A stretch of 54,082 nt of DNA from NCBI GenBank assembly GCA_902511575.1, contig CABXFU010000010.1, positions 1 through 54,082 of the forward strand, read 5' to 3'. The stretch is from an uncultured SAR86 cluster bacterium. Lineage in GTDB: Bacteria > Pseudomonadota > Gammaproteobacteria > Magnimaribacterales > D2472. Under the pieces are notes generated by a model that made no database searches, was not told the DNA's origin, and worked only from the letters and a program-made list of their open reading frames with translations. This document shows, piece after piece, positions 8,423-16,583 of this stretch (its first letter is position 1; every line of letters begins with the position of its first letter). The translations under genes and the position numbers were made by a program.

Positions 8423-9327
8423 AGGATGAAAAGTATTTTCTTTACTCTCTAATTTCTAATTATTTAGATTTCTCAGAAAATATCAAAGGTCTTAGCAAAA
8501 ACACAACAAACTCCTATCAAAGAGACCTACATAAGTTTTCAAAATTTTTAAAAGCGTCTGGTGTGAGTGATTTTGATAGCCTCACAGAAGAAATGTGTTC
8601 AGCCTGGATTGCTGACCTTTTTCAAAATAATGTTAGCGCGCGATCTATTCAAAGACATATTTCTTCTGCAAAGGGGTTTTTTAATTATTTAAAGAAAAGT
8701 GGCTTAGTAACAAATTCTCCATTTGAATTAATCAACTCACCAAAATCTCCAAGCCACCTTCCAAATGTATTATCTCCTGAACAAGTCTCTCAATTACTTA
8801 ATTTCAAGCCTAAGAATGCTCAAGAAAAAAGAGATCTGGCAATTATTGAGCTTATTTACTCAAGTGGTTTGCGAGTCTCCGAAACGGTCAATGCAGATTT
8901 GAGTGATTTTGAGGATGGTAAAGATTTTTTAAGGGTTCTAGGCAAGGGCTCTAAGACTAGACTTGTTCCAGTTGGCCGCTATGCAAAAAATGCAATTGAG
9001 GATTGGATGATTGAGAGGGATAAGCTTTCTACAAAAGACGACTCTTTATTCGTTAACCTAAGAGGAAACAGAATAACAACAAGAAGTGTGCAAGAAAGAC
9101 TTAAAAATATTGCTATTATGCAGGGACTGCCTCCCGTAAATCCTCATATGTTGAGGCATAGCTTTGCAACTCATTTGCTTGAATCAAGTGGGGATCTAAG
9201 AAGTATTCAAGAATTGCTTGGTCATAGTTCTTTGTCTACAACTCAAATATATACTAGGCTTGATTATCAACATTTAATTAAAGTATATGAAAACTCTCAC
9301 CCAAGAGCCCATAAAAAAAATGTCTAG
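8419..9327 (+). CDS. xerC: Tyrosine recombinase XerC
   Basis: Site-specific recombinase that with XerD resolves chromosome dimers at dif. Of 302 residues, the N-terminal third is the SAM-like core-binding domain. The catalytic set is complete: R152 (SSGLRVSE), K176 (GKGSKT), H243 and R246 (HMLRHSF), H269 (LLGHSS) and nucleophile Y278 (QIYTR). The dapF-DUF484-xerC-HAD context supports XerC over XerD. The start overlaps the DUF484 stop as ATGA. Confidence 0.94.
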   Translation: MKDEKYFLYSLISNYLDFSENIKGLSKNTTNSYQRDLHKFSKFLKASGVSDFDSLTEEMCSAWIADLFQNNVSARSIQRHISSAKGFFNYLKKSGLVTNSPFELINSPKSPSHLPNVLSPEQVSQLLNFKPKNAQEKRDLAIIELIYSSGLRVSETVNADLSDFEDGKDFLRVLGKGSKTRLVPVGRYAKNAIEDWMIERDKLSTKDDSLFVNLRGNRITTRSVQERLKNIAIMQGLPPVNPHMLRHSFATHLLESSGDLRSIQELLGHSSLSTTQIYTRLDYQHLIKVYENSHPRAHKKNV

Positions 9328-10027
9328 AATTCATCTGATTACTTTTGATCTAGATGACACATTCTGGGATATTAAGAGCACCATTATTAATGCAGAAATG
9401 AATTCTAGAAAATGGTCTGAAGACAGGATTGGGGAGAAAATAGAATGGGGAACATTTGAAGATTTTATGCAAATTAGAAGCGAACTAGTAAAAGAAGATC
9501 CATCATTGGAATATGATCTGGGAATGCTAAGAAAAAAAACAATCGCTCACCATACTAAAAAATTCTTTAAAGATGCAAAAGATTTAAATGAATTTATTGA
9601 GGATGCTTATAACTTTTTCTTAGGGGAAAGACATAAAGTAACTTTCTATGATGGCGTGGTTTCCGTTTTAGAAAAATTATCTTCTAAATATATGCTTGGC
9701 GTCCTTACAAATGGTAATGCTGATGTGAATAAATTAGGCATTGGTCACTTATTTGATTTTTCAATCTCATCAATGGATGTAAGAAGTAATAAGCCAGATA
9801 AAGGTCATTTTGTTAGAGCCTGTGAGCTCTCTAAGGTAGATTTTAAAGACACCCTTCATGTTGGAGATCATCCAGTGAATGATGTTTTGGGTGCTAGGGA
9901 CCTGGGCATAAATACAATGTGGTTTAATCTAAATAATCTAAATTGGGAGGTTGATGAAAACCCTCCCATTCAATTTAACAGTTGGTCTCAATTTATAAAT
10001 CTAGTAGAAAGTAGTTATGGCAGCTAA
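9320..10027 (+). CDS. yigB: HAD-superfamily phosphatase, YigB type
   Basis: A 235-residue haloacid dehalogenase-like hydrolase. Motif I is FDLDDTFW (nucleophile D10, acid D12), motif II LTNGN, motif III the lysine in NKPDKGHF and motif IV HVGDHPVNDVLGARD. YigB of E. coli sits next to xerC and dephosphorylates the flavin precursor 5-amino-6-(ribitylamino)uracil phosphate and other phosphates, so that activity is plausible but substrate is inferred. The frame is open upstream to 9287, but the ATG at 9320 fits the family and overlaps the xerC stop by 8 bases. Confidence 0.85.
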   Translation: MSRIHLITFDLDDTFWDIKSTIINAEMNSRKWSEDRIGEKIEWGTFEDFMQIRSELVKEDPSLEYDLGMLRKKTIAHHTKKFFKDAKDLNEFIEDAYNFFLGERHKVTFYDGVVSVLEKLSSKYMLGVLTNGNADVNKLGIGHLFDFSISSMDVRSNKPDKGHFVRACELSKVDFKDTLHVGDHPVNDVLGARDLGINTMWFNLNNLNWEVDENPPIQFNSWSQFINLVESSYGS

Positions 10028-10268
10028 AGATTCTTTTGATGCTTTTGTTAGTATTCTTCGTGACAAAATTGATGGATTCTCTGAGGATGCGAATGAACCA
10101 AATATAAAGATTATTCAAAATGAGTTGAAAGATAGGTTTGATGATCTTGTAAAATCTCAAGGCTATGTATCAATTGAAGAATATGAAGCTCTCAACGGCT
10201 TAGCCCAAAGACTTGAGCAAAGAGTTTCCAAGCTTGAAGAATTATTAGAGCAATCTAAAACTAAATAG
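10017..10268 (+). CDS. ubiK: UbiK / BMFP-domain ubiquinone biosynthesis accessory factor
   Basis: An 83-residue protein of the BMFP family (YqiC, now UbiK), which binds UbiJ and lipids and supports aerobic ubiquinone synthesis. The conserved C-terminal half, SQGYVSIEEYEALNGLAQRL followed by a leucine-zipper-like coiled coil (about residues 56-80), is clear. It overlaps the phosphatase gene by 11 bases. It ends tail-to-tail with the cytochrome c5 gene, the two stops lying in the palindrome ACTAAATAGT-like junction at 10261-10268. Confidence 0.8.
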   Translation: MAAKDSFDAFVSILRDKIDGFSEDANEPNIKIIQNELKDRFDDLVKSQGYVSIEEYEALNGLAQRLEQRVSKLEELLEQSKTK

Positions 10269-10671
10269 TATCAAGCATGTACTGGACAGCAATGCCTATT
10301 TCTTCTTTAGTACAGTCTGTGCAAAGGCCTTTGGCAGGCATACCATTAATTCCATTATAAGCGTTGTTAACAAGCATCTCGTAGCCTTTGGCTTGTCTTG
10401 CTTCCCATTGACCCTTGTTACCCATCATTGGCGCTCCTGCAATACCAGCATCATGACAAGCAGCACAACCAGTTGTATAAATTGACTCTGCAGTTCTCGC
10501 CCCGCCGACTGCAGCGACATTCATAGCAGTAGCCTGACCACAAGCTTGTCCTTCTAAGCAAACAGCAATCGAAGAGCTAAGTCTTGAGTTCACGAGCTCA
10601 TCATATTTTTTACCATTAAAAAATAAAACTACTGCAAGAGTTACAACAAATACTGGAATAAATTTTTTCAT
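10261..10671 (-). CDS. Membrane-anchored cytochrome c5-like protein
   Basis: Monoheme c-type cytochrome of 136 residues. An uncleaved-looking signal anchor spans residues 3-19. The heme site is CAACH (C69, C72, H73), and M111 in GMPAKG is the likely sixth ligand. The C-terminal CTDC pair (117-120) is the disulfide typical of cytochrome c5. It probably carries electrons in the periplasm to the oxidase encoded at 25-30 kb. It lies downstream of dsbA on the same strand (18-base gap). Confidence 0.88.
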   Translation of the reverse strand: MKKFIPVFVVTLAVVLFFNGKKYDELVNSRLSSSIAVCLEGQACGQATAMNVAAVGGARTAESIYTTGCAACHDAGIAGAPMMGNKGQWEARQAKGYEMLVNNAYNGINGMPAKGLCTDCTKEEIGIAVQYMLDTI

Positions 10672-10689
10672 AATTTTTTTAATTTTGCT

Positions 10690-11307
10690 CTAAGAAACGG
10701 GTTTTTGGAGTTCGATCACATGATCAACCACCTTGAGCATTTTTGAGTGGCCTCCTTTGGCCTCTATTCTATACTGTCCATCTACAAAAATCATTGGAGT
10801 GGCAGTAACTTTAAACTGTTTTGATAGCTCTATTGCGCGTTTAACTTTTTGTCTAACAGAAAAAGAGTTCATGTATTTAATGGTCTCGCCTCTATCAGTT
10901 CCAAGTTTTTCGAGGAACTCTAAAATCGCCCCTTCGCTGCCTAAAAAATTACCTTCCTTATGCATGGCTGTAAAAACTGCTGAGTGTGCAGTATCACCTA
11001 TACCCAACGCCTCAATGGTATAAAAAAGTTTCGCATGTAGCTGATGAACAGGCCCCCAAGTAACAGGCATTTTTTGATAATTAACAGACGCATCCTGTTG
11101 TTTTGCCCACTTAGCAGTAATAGGTGCCAAATTGAAACAATGGCCACAACCATACCAAAAAACCTCGACCACATCGACTACACCATCCTCTTTTACAGGT
11201 AATGGCCTTGATAATGAACCATAATCTCTTCCAAGCCTATATTCCGAAGCAACAGAAACAGAAATAATGAGTAATAAAAAAGTAGATAGAATTATATTTT
11301 TTTTCAT
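10690..11307 (-). CDS. dsbA: Thiol:disulfide interchange protein DsbA
   Basis: Periplasmic oxidase that introduces disulfides into exported proteins. The 205-residue precursor has a signal peptide (residues 1-20), the active site WYGCGHCF (C54 and C57; CGHC instead of the E. coli CPHC) and a cis-proline loop VTATPMIF near residue 168. Its ATG overlaps the TGA of the cytochrome c4 gene. The partner DsbB is encoded at 15.9 kb. The cytochrome c4-dsbA arrangement next to engB/polA is shared with Pseudomonas. Confidence 0.94.
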   Translation of the reverse strand: MKKNIILSTFLLLIISVSVASEYRLGRDYGSLSRPLPVKEDGVVDVVEVFWYGCGHCFNLAPITAKWAKQQDASVNYQKMPVTWGPVHQLHAKLFYTIEALGIGDTAHSAVFTAMHKEGNFLGSEGAILEFLEKLGTDRGETIKYMNSFSVRQKVKRAIELSKQFKVTATPMIFVDGQYRIEAKGGHSKMLKVVDHVIELQKPVS

Positions 11308-11957
11308 TGTTGATATAGTCCATGCATGTAGTTAGCTAAAGCTTCTATGTCTGAATCTTTTAAATTCTGGGATGCTGATTGCATAACCAAAGAATAATCT
11401 CCAGCATTTCTTGAGAGATTTCTGTACTCTTTAAGAGTGGTGATCAAATAGCCTTTTTGTTGCCCTGAAACTCTAGGGAAACCTGCTTGAGCATTCCCTG
11501 CTCCATTTACCGAATGGCATGCGGTACATGCTGGTATGCCTCTTTCTAAATCTCCCGCCCTGTAGAGACTTTCACCTAGGGCTAATAGCTCAGCATCATC
11601 TTTAGCTTGACCAACCGCTGGTGATTGAGCGCTATAAAATGCAGCTATATCTAGAAGCTGAGAGTCTGAAAGGGTATTAAGATATGGAATCACAGCCATC
11701 ATCAAAGCATTATCTCTATCGCCTTGTTGAAAATATTTTAGTTGATCGCGAATGTATCTTTGGTTTTGTCCAGCTAGACTTGGCCAGTCAGAATTTATAC
11801 TTTGACCTTCGGCGCCATGACATGCTGAACATGTTGCAACTAATCCTGCTCCAGCTTGAGCATCTCCAGTGGCAAGCAAATCAGGCATCTTAACTTCAGC
11901 TGCAGAGATTGCCAAAGAGGTCATGCTTAAGCCAATGATTAAATAAGTTTTTAACAT
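11304..11957 (-). CDS. Diheme cytochrome c4
   Basis: Periplasmic diheme electron carrier of 217 residues with a signal peptide ending near residue 20 (AISAA). It has two heme motifs, CSACH (C43, C46, H47) and CTACH (C144, C147, H148), each in one of two homologous cytochrome domains as in cytochrome c4. The frame is open much further upstream (to 12188), but that extension runs antisense into engB and lacks a signal sequence. The ATG at 11957, directly before a proper signal peptide, is chosen. Likely donor to the cytochrome oxidase. Confidence 0.93.
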   Translation of the reverse strand: MLKTYLIIGLSMTSLAISAAEVKMPDLLATGDAQAGAGLVATCSACHGAEGQSINSDWPSLAGQNQRYIRDQLKYFQQGDRDNALMMAVIPYLNTLSDSQLLDIAAFYSAQSPAVGQAKDDAELLALGESLYRAGDLERGIPACTACHSVNGAGNAQAGFPRVSGQQKGYLITTLKEYRNLSRNAGDYSLVMQSASQNLKDSDIEALANYMHGLYQQ

Positions 11958-12021
11958 AAATTGTACGTTGTGGTTAAGAAGGCATATTATATGTCGTGCG
12001 TGGCCTGAGATAAATGATCTT

Positions 12022-12606
12022 ATGAAAAATCCTTTCAAAAATACTGCTTTTTTATTTGGCATAACAAAGCATAAAAATCTTCCAAAAGATGTCGGAATAG
12101 AGATTCTGTTGTCAGGCAGATCCAATGCAGGCAAATCAAGTGCGCTAAATGCTTTAACTGGTAATAAAAAATTGGCAAGAATTAGCAAAACACCAGGACG
12201 AACAACAGAAATTAATTTCTTTGAAGTTGAGGATGGTTTTAAGCTTCTAGATCTTCCTGGCTATGGTTTTGCTAAATCAGGACATTCGAGAAGAAAAGAT
12301 TGGGAGCCGCTACTAGGAGAATATTTTGAAAATAGGAAAGCCCTCGAAGCAGTTCTAGTGTTTATGGATATAAGGCATCCACTTAAACCAATTGATCTTG
12401 AAATGATCGAATTGTGTGAAAGTTTTGATGTTTCGTATATTGCCGTACTCACCAAATCAGATAAGGTATCTAAAAATATTTTAATGAAAACAATCCAACA
12501 AGTTAGCAAAGCAACTAATGCTATTGAAGTTTTAGCAATTTCATCCTCAAAAGAAACTGGATTTGATAGATTAAGGAAGGTTCTGATAGGATTCAAGGAT
12601 GACTAA
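12022..12606 (+). CDS. engB: Ribosome biogenesis GTPase EngB/YsxC
   Basis: Essential small GTPase for assembly of the large ribosomal subunit. It has G1 GRSNAGKSS (residues 32-40), G2 in TPGRTTEINFF, G3 LDLPGYGFAKSG, G4 TKSD near 146 and G5 ISSSKETG. An in-frame extension to 11968 exists, but the ATG at 12022 matches the family (194 residues). It is divergent from the cytochrome c4 gene with a 64-base promoter region holding a TATTAT hexamer at 11985-11990. Overlaps the following Coq4-like gene by 8 bases. Confidence 0.95.
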   Translation: MKNPFKNTAFLFGITKHKNLPKDVGIEILLSGRSNAGKSSALNALTGNKKLARISKTPGRTTEINFFEVEDGFKLLDLPGYGFAKSGHSRRKDWEPLLGEYFENRKALEAVLVFMDIRHPLKPIDLEMIELCESFDVSYIAVLTKSDKVSKNILMKTIQQVSKATNAIEVLAISSSKETGFDRLRKVLIGFKDD

Positions 12607-13123
12607 TTTATCTTTTCAGTCTCAAGACTGCAAAATCACACTTGCTGAGGGGTTAGAGGAGTATCGAGCCTACTTACAAGCAAATGGTAAAAAACAGCTT
12701 GTTGATGAGCCTGGTTCAACAATTATTAGAGATCATGATGCAACTCATGTTATTTTTGGCCTAGATACCTCTATAGAACAAGAGTCTATGTTAGATTCAT
12801 GGGTTGTAACAGGCACTAGTTGGAAACTTAAAGAATTATTAGCCTACAACAAACTTCCAGAACTCAAACAGCTATATAAAGATTTTTGGCATGACCCCGG
12901 TTACTTTAGATTAGTCTTAGCGGCTATGAAGCTTATTCCTATAAAATTTAAGATATGGAAACGCACCAGGAAAATGAATAAGAAATGGCCTTTTGTGTCG
13001 CCTGACTCCTTGATGAATCAAAGAGTTTGCGACTTACGCGAAGAGTTCGGAATTAAAATACTTACCCCAGAAGAACGAATGGTTAAAAACCCATTAATAT
13101 GGTCTGGAACTATAGCCAACTAG
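12599..13123 (+). CDS. Coq4-like protein
   Basis: A 174-residue protein with the metal-ligand pattern of Coq4: H46-D47-x-x-H50 followed after 11 residues by E62 (HDATH ... QE). Coq4 is required for ubiquinone synthesis in eukaryotes and has been linked to C1 decarboxylation and hydroxylation of the ring; bacterial relatives are less studied. The surrounding SMLDSWVVTG and a C-terminal LREEFGIKILTPEER are also Coq4-like. It is coupled to engB by an 8-base overlap and ends 4 bases from the convergent polA. Involvement in quinone synthesis is inference from the motif, and ubiK is nearby. Confidence 0.65.
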   Translation: MTNLSFQSQDCKITLAEGLEEYRAYLQANGKKQLVDEPGSTIIRDHDATHVIFGLDTSIEQESMLDSWVVTGTSWKLKELLAYNKLPELKQLYKDFWHDPGYFRLVLAAMKLIPIKFKIWKRTRKMNKKWPFVSPDSLMNQRVCDLREEFGIKILTPEERMVKNPLIWSGTIAN

Positions 13124-13127
13124 ATCA

Positions 13128-15827
13128 TTAATGAGCTTCGTTCCAATTTGCACCTGTATTTGCATCAACTATTAAGGGGATATCTAACTTAACTGAGTCT
13201 TCCATCAGGCTTGTAATATTTTCAAGGGCCTCCTCAGCAAAACCTTTTTTTACTTCAAAAATTAACTCGTCATGAACCTGCATAATCATTTTTATATCTG
13301 AGTTATTATTTCCAATCCAATGATCCACATCAATCATTGCCTTTTTAATAATGTCTGCTGCAGAGCCCTGCAATGGGGCGTTAATGGCAGCTCTTTCTGC
13401 TGCTTGACGTCTTAGCCCATTAGAATCATTGATAGCAGCTACATGCAGCTTTCTTCCTAGGATAGTCTCAACAAAAAGATTTTTCTTAGCTAATTCTTTT
13501 GTAGAATCCATATATTTTCTTACGCCTGTGTATCTCTCAAAGTATGTGTCAAGATAGGCTTGCGCCTCATGCCGTGGAATTCCTAGCTGCCTAGTGAGCC
13601 CAAATGCTGACATGCCATAGATTAAGCCAAAATTAATTGCTTTAGCGCTTCTGCGATGCTCTTGTGTAACCTCTTCAAGGGAGATATTAAATATTTCTGA
13701 AGCTGTCGCTGAATGAACATCTATATTGTTATTAAATGCATGGGTTAGATTCTTATCTCCAGATAGATGAGCCATGATTCTTAATTCAATCTGCGAGTAA
13801 TCAGCTGAAATTAACACATTCCCCTTCTCAGCTATAAAAGCCTCTCTTATTTTTCTTCCTTCTGGGGTTTTAATTGGAATATTCTGAAGATTGGGTTCAG
13901 TGGAGGACAGTCTTCCAGTTGATGTTACCGCTTGTTGATAGGAAGTATGAATTCTTTTTGAAACAGGATGCTGCATATTAATCAGACTATCTGTATATGT
14001 AGATTTTAATTTTGCTAAGCCTCTATATTCAATAATAATTTTTGGAAGATCATATTCTTCAGCCAGTCTCTGAAGAGTATCCTCATTGGTTGAAGGTTGG
14101 CCTTTTGGGGTTTTTTTAAGAACAGGTAAATCTAATTTATTGTAAAGAATCTCAACAAGTTGCTTAGGAGAGTCCATGTTGAATTCTTCTCCAGCCATTT
14201 TGAATGCAGCTTTAGATAATTCTTCAATCTTAATTGCTAGCTCATCTGAGTAATCTGATAGCATCTGTGCATCAATCTTTGCTCCATTAGTTTCAACTCT
14301 TATTAGAGACTGAAGCATTGGATATTCAATAGATTGTAGCAGGTCAATAAGCTTTGGCTGATCTTCAAGCATTCCATTGAGGAGGTTAAAAAGCCTTAGG
14401 GTTATATCAGCATCTTCTGCTGCATAAAATGTTGCAGCTGGTATCTCAACTTGCGCAAAGTTAATTTGCTTTGAGGCAGAGCCTGCAACTTCTTCATACT
14501 TCATAGGCTCATAATTTAAATAATATAAAGCCATCCTATCTAGTCCATGTCTCGTGCCAGTACTATTAAGGACATATGACATCAACATGGTATCTCCAAG
14601 GAACTCATCCACCTTGATGCCGTGTCTATTGAGCATGGGTAAGTCAAATTTAAGATTTTGGCCAACTAATTTTTTTTGATTTCTAGTAATAGCACTACCC
14701 AAGATTTTTTGAATTTGAGTAAGCGATATCTGCTTTGGCATCTTTTCATATGAGTGTTTAATAGGTATGTAACAACCTTCTCCTTCATTGCATGCCAGTG
14801 AAATCCCTATGAGATCTGCGGTCATTGTATCTAAAGAAGAGGTTTCGGTATCAATAGCGAAGACCCTGCACTTATCAAGTTTTTTAGTCCATGCTTTTAA
14901 ATCATCTTCTGATAAAACGGCTTGGTACTCTTTTTTTGATTTTGGAGCTTTGGGGATTTCGCTACCAGAGCTTCTAGACGACTTTATCCATGTTTTAAAT
15001 TCAAGGGATGCGAATAATTTATTTAGCTCCTCTTGATTCTCTTCAGCCTTAAGCAGATCTTCAAGAGAAACTTTTAAATCAACATCTTTTTTTAAAGTTA
15101 CAAGTTCAACATTTCTATCTAAATCTTGAATAGAGTCTCTAAAATTTTGGCCTACAACCCCAGTCAACGAATCTGCATTATCAATAATACCCTGAAGATT
15201 TTTGAATTCACTAAGCCACTTAACAGCTGTCTTAGGACCTACTTTTGGCACGCCTGGAATATTATCAGAAGTGTCTCCAACGATGGCTAAGTAATCCACT
15301 ATTTGAGTTGGATGAACGCCAAACTTTTCTTCCACCCCTGCGACATCATAAATTTGATTGTTCATAGTATTCATTATCTTGACTAGTGGATCCTTAACTA
15401 ACTGCATGAGGTCTTTGTCCAGAGAAGATATAACCATAGGCATTCCTTGCTGTGAACCCATCACAGCTAAGGTGGCGATGACATCATCCGCTTCTACGTT
15501 TGGGATTTCAATAACAGGCATTCCCATTGCATTGCATATTTCCTTTAATGGAGAAAGCTGCTCTCTTAAATCCTCAGGCATTGGGGGTCGATTAGCTTTA
15601 TAGTCTTTATATATATCGTGACGAAAATTTTTGCCCTTGGCATCAAAGATTGAAAGGTAATATGAATCAGGATTTTCTTTGCGTAAGTTGCGCAGCATAT
15701 TCGTGACTCCCTTGACTGCGCCTGTTGGAAGGCCAGTTGAGGTTGTTAGAGGCGGCATAGCATGAAAGGCTCTATATAAATAAGAGGAACCATCTATCAA
15801 AAAAACTTTTTTTGCAGGAGTATTCAT
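13128..15827 (-). CDS. polA: DNA polymerase I
   Basis: Replication and repair polymerase, 899 residues. It has an N-terminal 5'-3' exonuclease (FLIDGSSYLYRAFHA at the start, VEADDVIATLA and GDTSDNIPGVPKVG), and a 3'-5' proofreading domain with FAIDTETSSLDTM, so the Exo I acidic residues are present. The polymerase domain has motif A ADYSQIELRI, motif B RRSAKAINFGLIYGMS and motif C MQVHDELIFEV. All three activities appear intact. Divergent from dsbB, convergent with the Coq4-like gene. Confidence 0.97.
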   Translation of the reverse strand: MNTPAKKVFLIDGSSYLYRAFHAMPPLTTSTGLPTGAVKGVTNMLRNLRKENPDSYYLSIFDAKGKNFRHDIYKDYKANRPPMPEDLREQLSPLKEICNAMGMPVIEIPNVEADDVIATLAVMGSQQGMPMVISSLDKDLMQLVKDPLVKIMNTMNNQIYDVAGVEEKFGVHPTQIVDYLAIVGDTSDNIPGVPKVGPKTAVKWLSEFKNLQGIIDNADSLTGVVGQNFRDSIQDLDRNVELVTLKKDVDLKVSLEDLLKAEENQEELNKLFASLEFKTWIKSSRSSGSEIPKAPKSKKEYQAVLSEDDLKAWTKKLDKCRVFAIDTETSSLDTMTADLIGISLACNEGEGCYIPIKHSYEKMPKQISLTQIQKILGSAITRNQKKLVGQNLKFDLPMLNRHGIKVDEFLGDTMLMSYVLNSTGTRHGLDRMALYYLNYEPMKYEEVAGSASKQINFAQVEIPAATFYAAEDADITLRLFNLLNGMLEDQPKLIDLLQSIEYPMLQSLIRVETNGAKIDAQMLSDYSDELAIKIEELSKAAFKMAGEEFNMDSPKQLVEILYNKLDLPVLKKTPKGQPSTNEDTLQRLAEEYDLPKIIIEYRGLAKLKSTYTDSLINMQHPVSKRIHTSYQQAVTSTGRLSSTEPNLQNIPIKTPEGRKIREAFIAEKGNVLISADYSQIELRIMAHLSGDKNLTHAFNNNIDVHSATASEIFNISLEEVTQEHRRSAKAINFGLIYGMSAFGLTRQLGIPRHEAQAYLDTYFERYTGVRKYMDSTKELAKKNLFVETILGRKLHVAAINDSNGLRRQAAERAAINAPLQGSAADIIKKAMIDVDHWIGNNNSDIKMIMQVHDELIFEVKKGFAEEALENITSLMEDSVKLDIPLIVDANTGANWNEAH

Positions 15828-15909
15828 AAAAATTTATTATGTCATTAGGTTTTTATATAAGCCATGGATAATATAAGATCATCATGCATTTAATGCTGCT
15901 TTTAAAAAT

Positions 15910-16413
15910 ATGAATATTCTAAGAAAAATTCTACTGTTGCCCCCATTGGTTAACTGTGGTCTAGGTGTAGGATTAATAGTGGGAGCTTATATTTTTGAAG
16001 TTTTTGGCTATTATGATCCCTGCCCTCTATGCATCCTTCAGCGTTGGTCTTTTGGATTAATTGCATTATGCGGAGCTTTATTAATCATTCCAGGATTATA
16101 TTTACTAATTAGAAAACTTCTTCTGCTGATGGCTGGTTTATTTGCCATGAGTGGCGCAGTGATTGCTGGGAGACAAATCTATTTACAAAACCTGCCCAGC
16201 GACCAAGTTCCAACTTGCGCTCCTCCAATGGATTTCTTAATGGATACTCTTCCAATTTTTGAGGTAATACAAACTATTTTGCTTGGAGATGGTAATTGTG
16301 CTGAATATGAATGGAGATTTATCTTTAATTTCGCTGAATGGGCATTTATATTCTTTATTTTCTTGTTTTGTTATAACTTTTTCTTTTTATTCAAAAACTC
16401 AACAAAAGTATAA
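15910..16413 (+). CDS. dsbB: Disulfide bond formation protein DsbB
   Basis: Inner-membrane quinone reductase that reoxidises DsbA. The 167 residues form four hydrophobic segments. The first periplasmic cysteine pair is CPLC (C38, C41) before the conserved QRW, and the second pair is C103 (PTCAPP) and C130 (DGNCAEYEW). The last helix is strongly aromatic. The ATG at 15910 has no visible Shine-Dalgarno sequence. Monocistronic, divergent from polA and followed by a stem-loop. Confidence 0.92.
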   Translation: MNILRKILLLPPLVNCGLGVGLIVGAYIFEVFGYYDPCPLCILQRWSFGLIALCGALLIIPGLYLLIRKLLLLMAGLFAMSGAVIAGRQIYLQNLPSDQVPTCAPPMDFLMDTLPIFEVIQTILLGDGNCAEYEWRFIFNFAEWAFIFFIFLFCYNFFFLFKNSTKV

Positions 16414-16435
16414 ATTTGTAGTATTGCTACAAATT
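16413..16435 (+). terminator. Stem-loop directly after dsbB
   Basis: AATTTGTAG (16413-16421) and CTACAAATT (16427-16435) form a perfect 9-bp stem with a 5-base loop beginning at the last base of the dsbB stop codon. No T-run follows, so it may stabilise the 3' end or act as an imperfect terminator. The rest of the 170-base gap before pckA holds a TTGACA at 16478-16483 and a repeated GTAGAAT (16547-16553 and 16557-16563), which are possible pckA promoter parts but do not combine into a well-spaced pair. Confidence 0.5.
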
Positions 16436-16583
16436 AAGTTGCTATTTAAAGCCTTAGAAGCAGTATTTATAGGTTTATTGACAATAATTACTAAATATTT
16501 TCAAATCCACTACAACTAATTCTCAAGTTATACTTCTCTCATAGACGTAGAATATTGTAGAATCGACAGAGTAAAGAATTTTT

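Noticed and set aside
9312-9320. Poly-A run at the xerC-yigB junction as a programmed frameshift site
   Set aside because: xerC is complete with all catalytic residues before the run and yigB has its own ATG; simple overlap explains the junction.
11958-12188. N-terminal extension of the cytochrome c4 frame
   Set aside because: It overlaps engB antisense and would put 77 residues before an obvious signal peptide; the ATG at 11957 is preferred.
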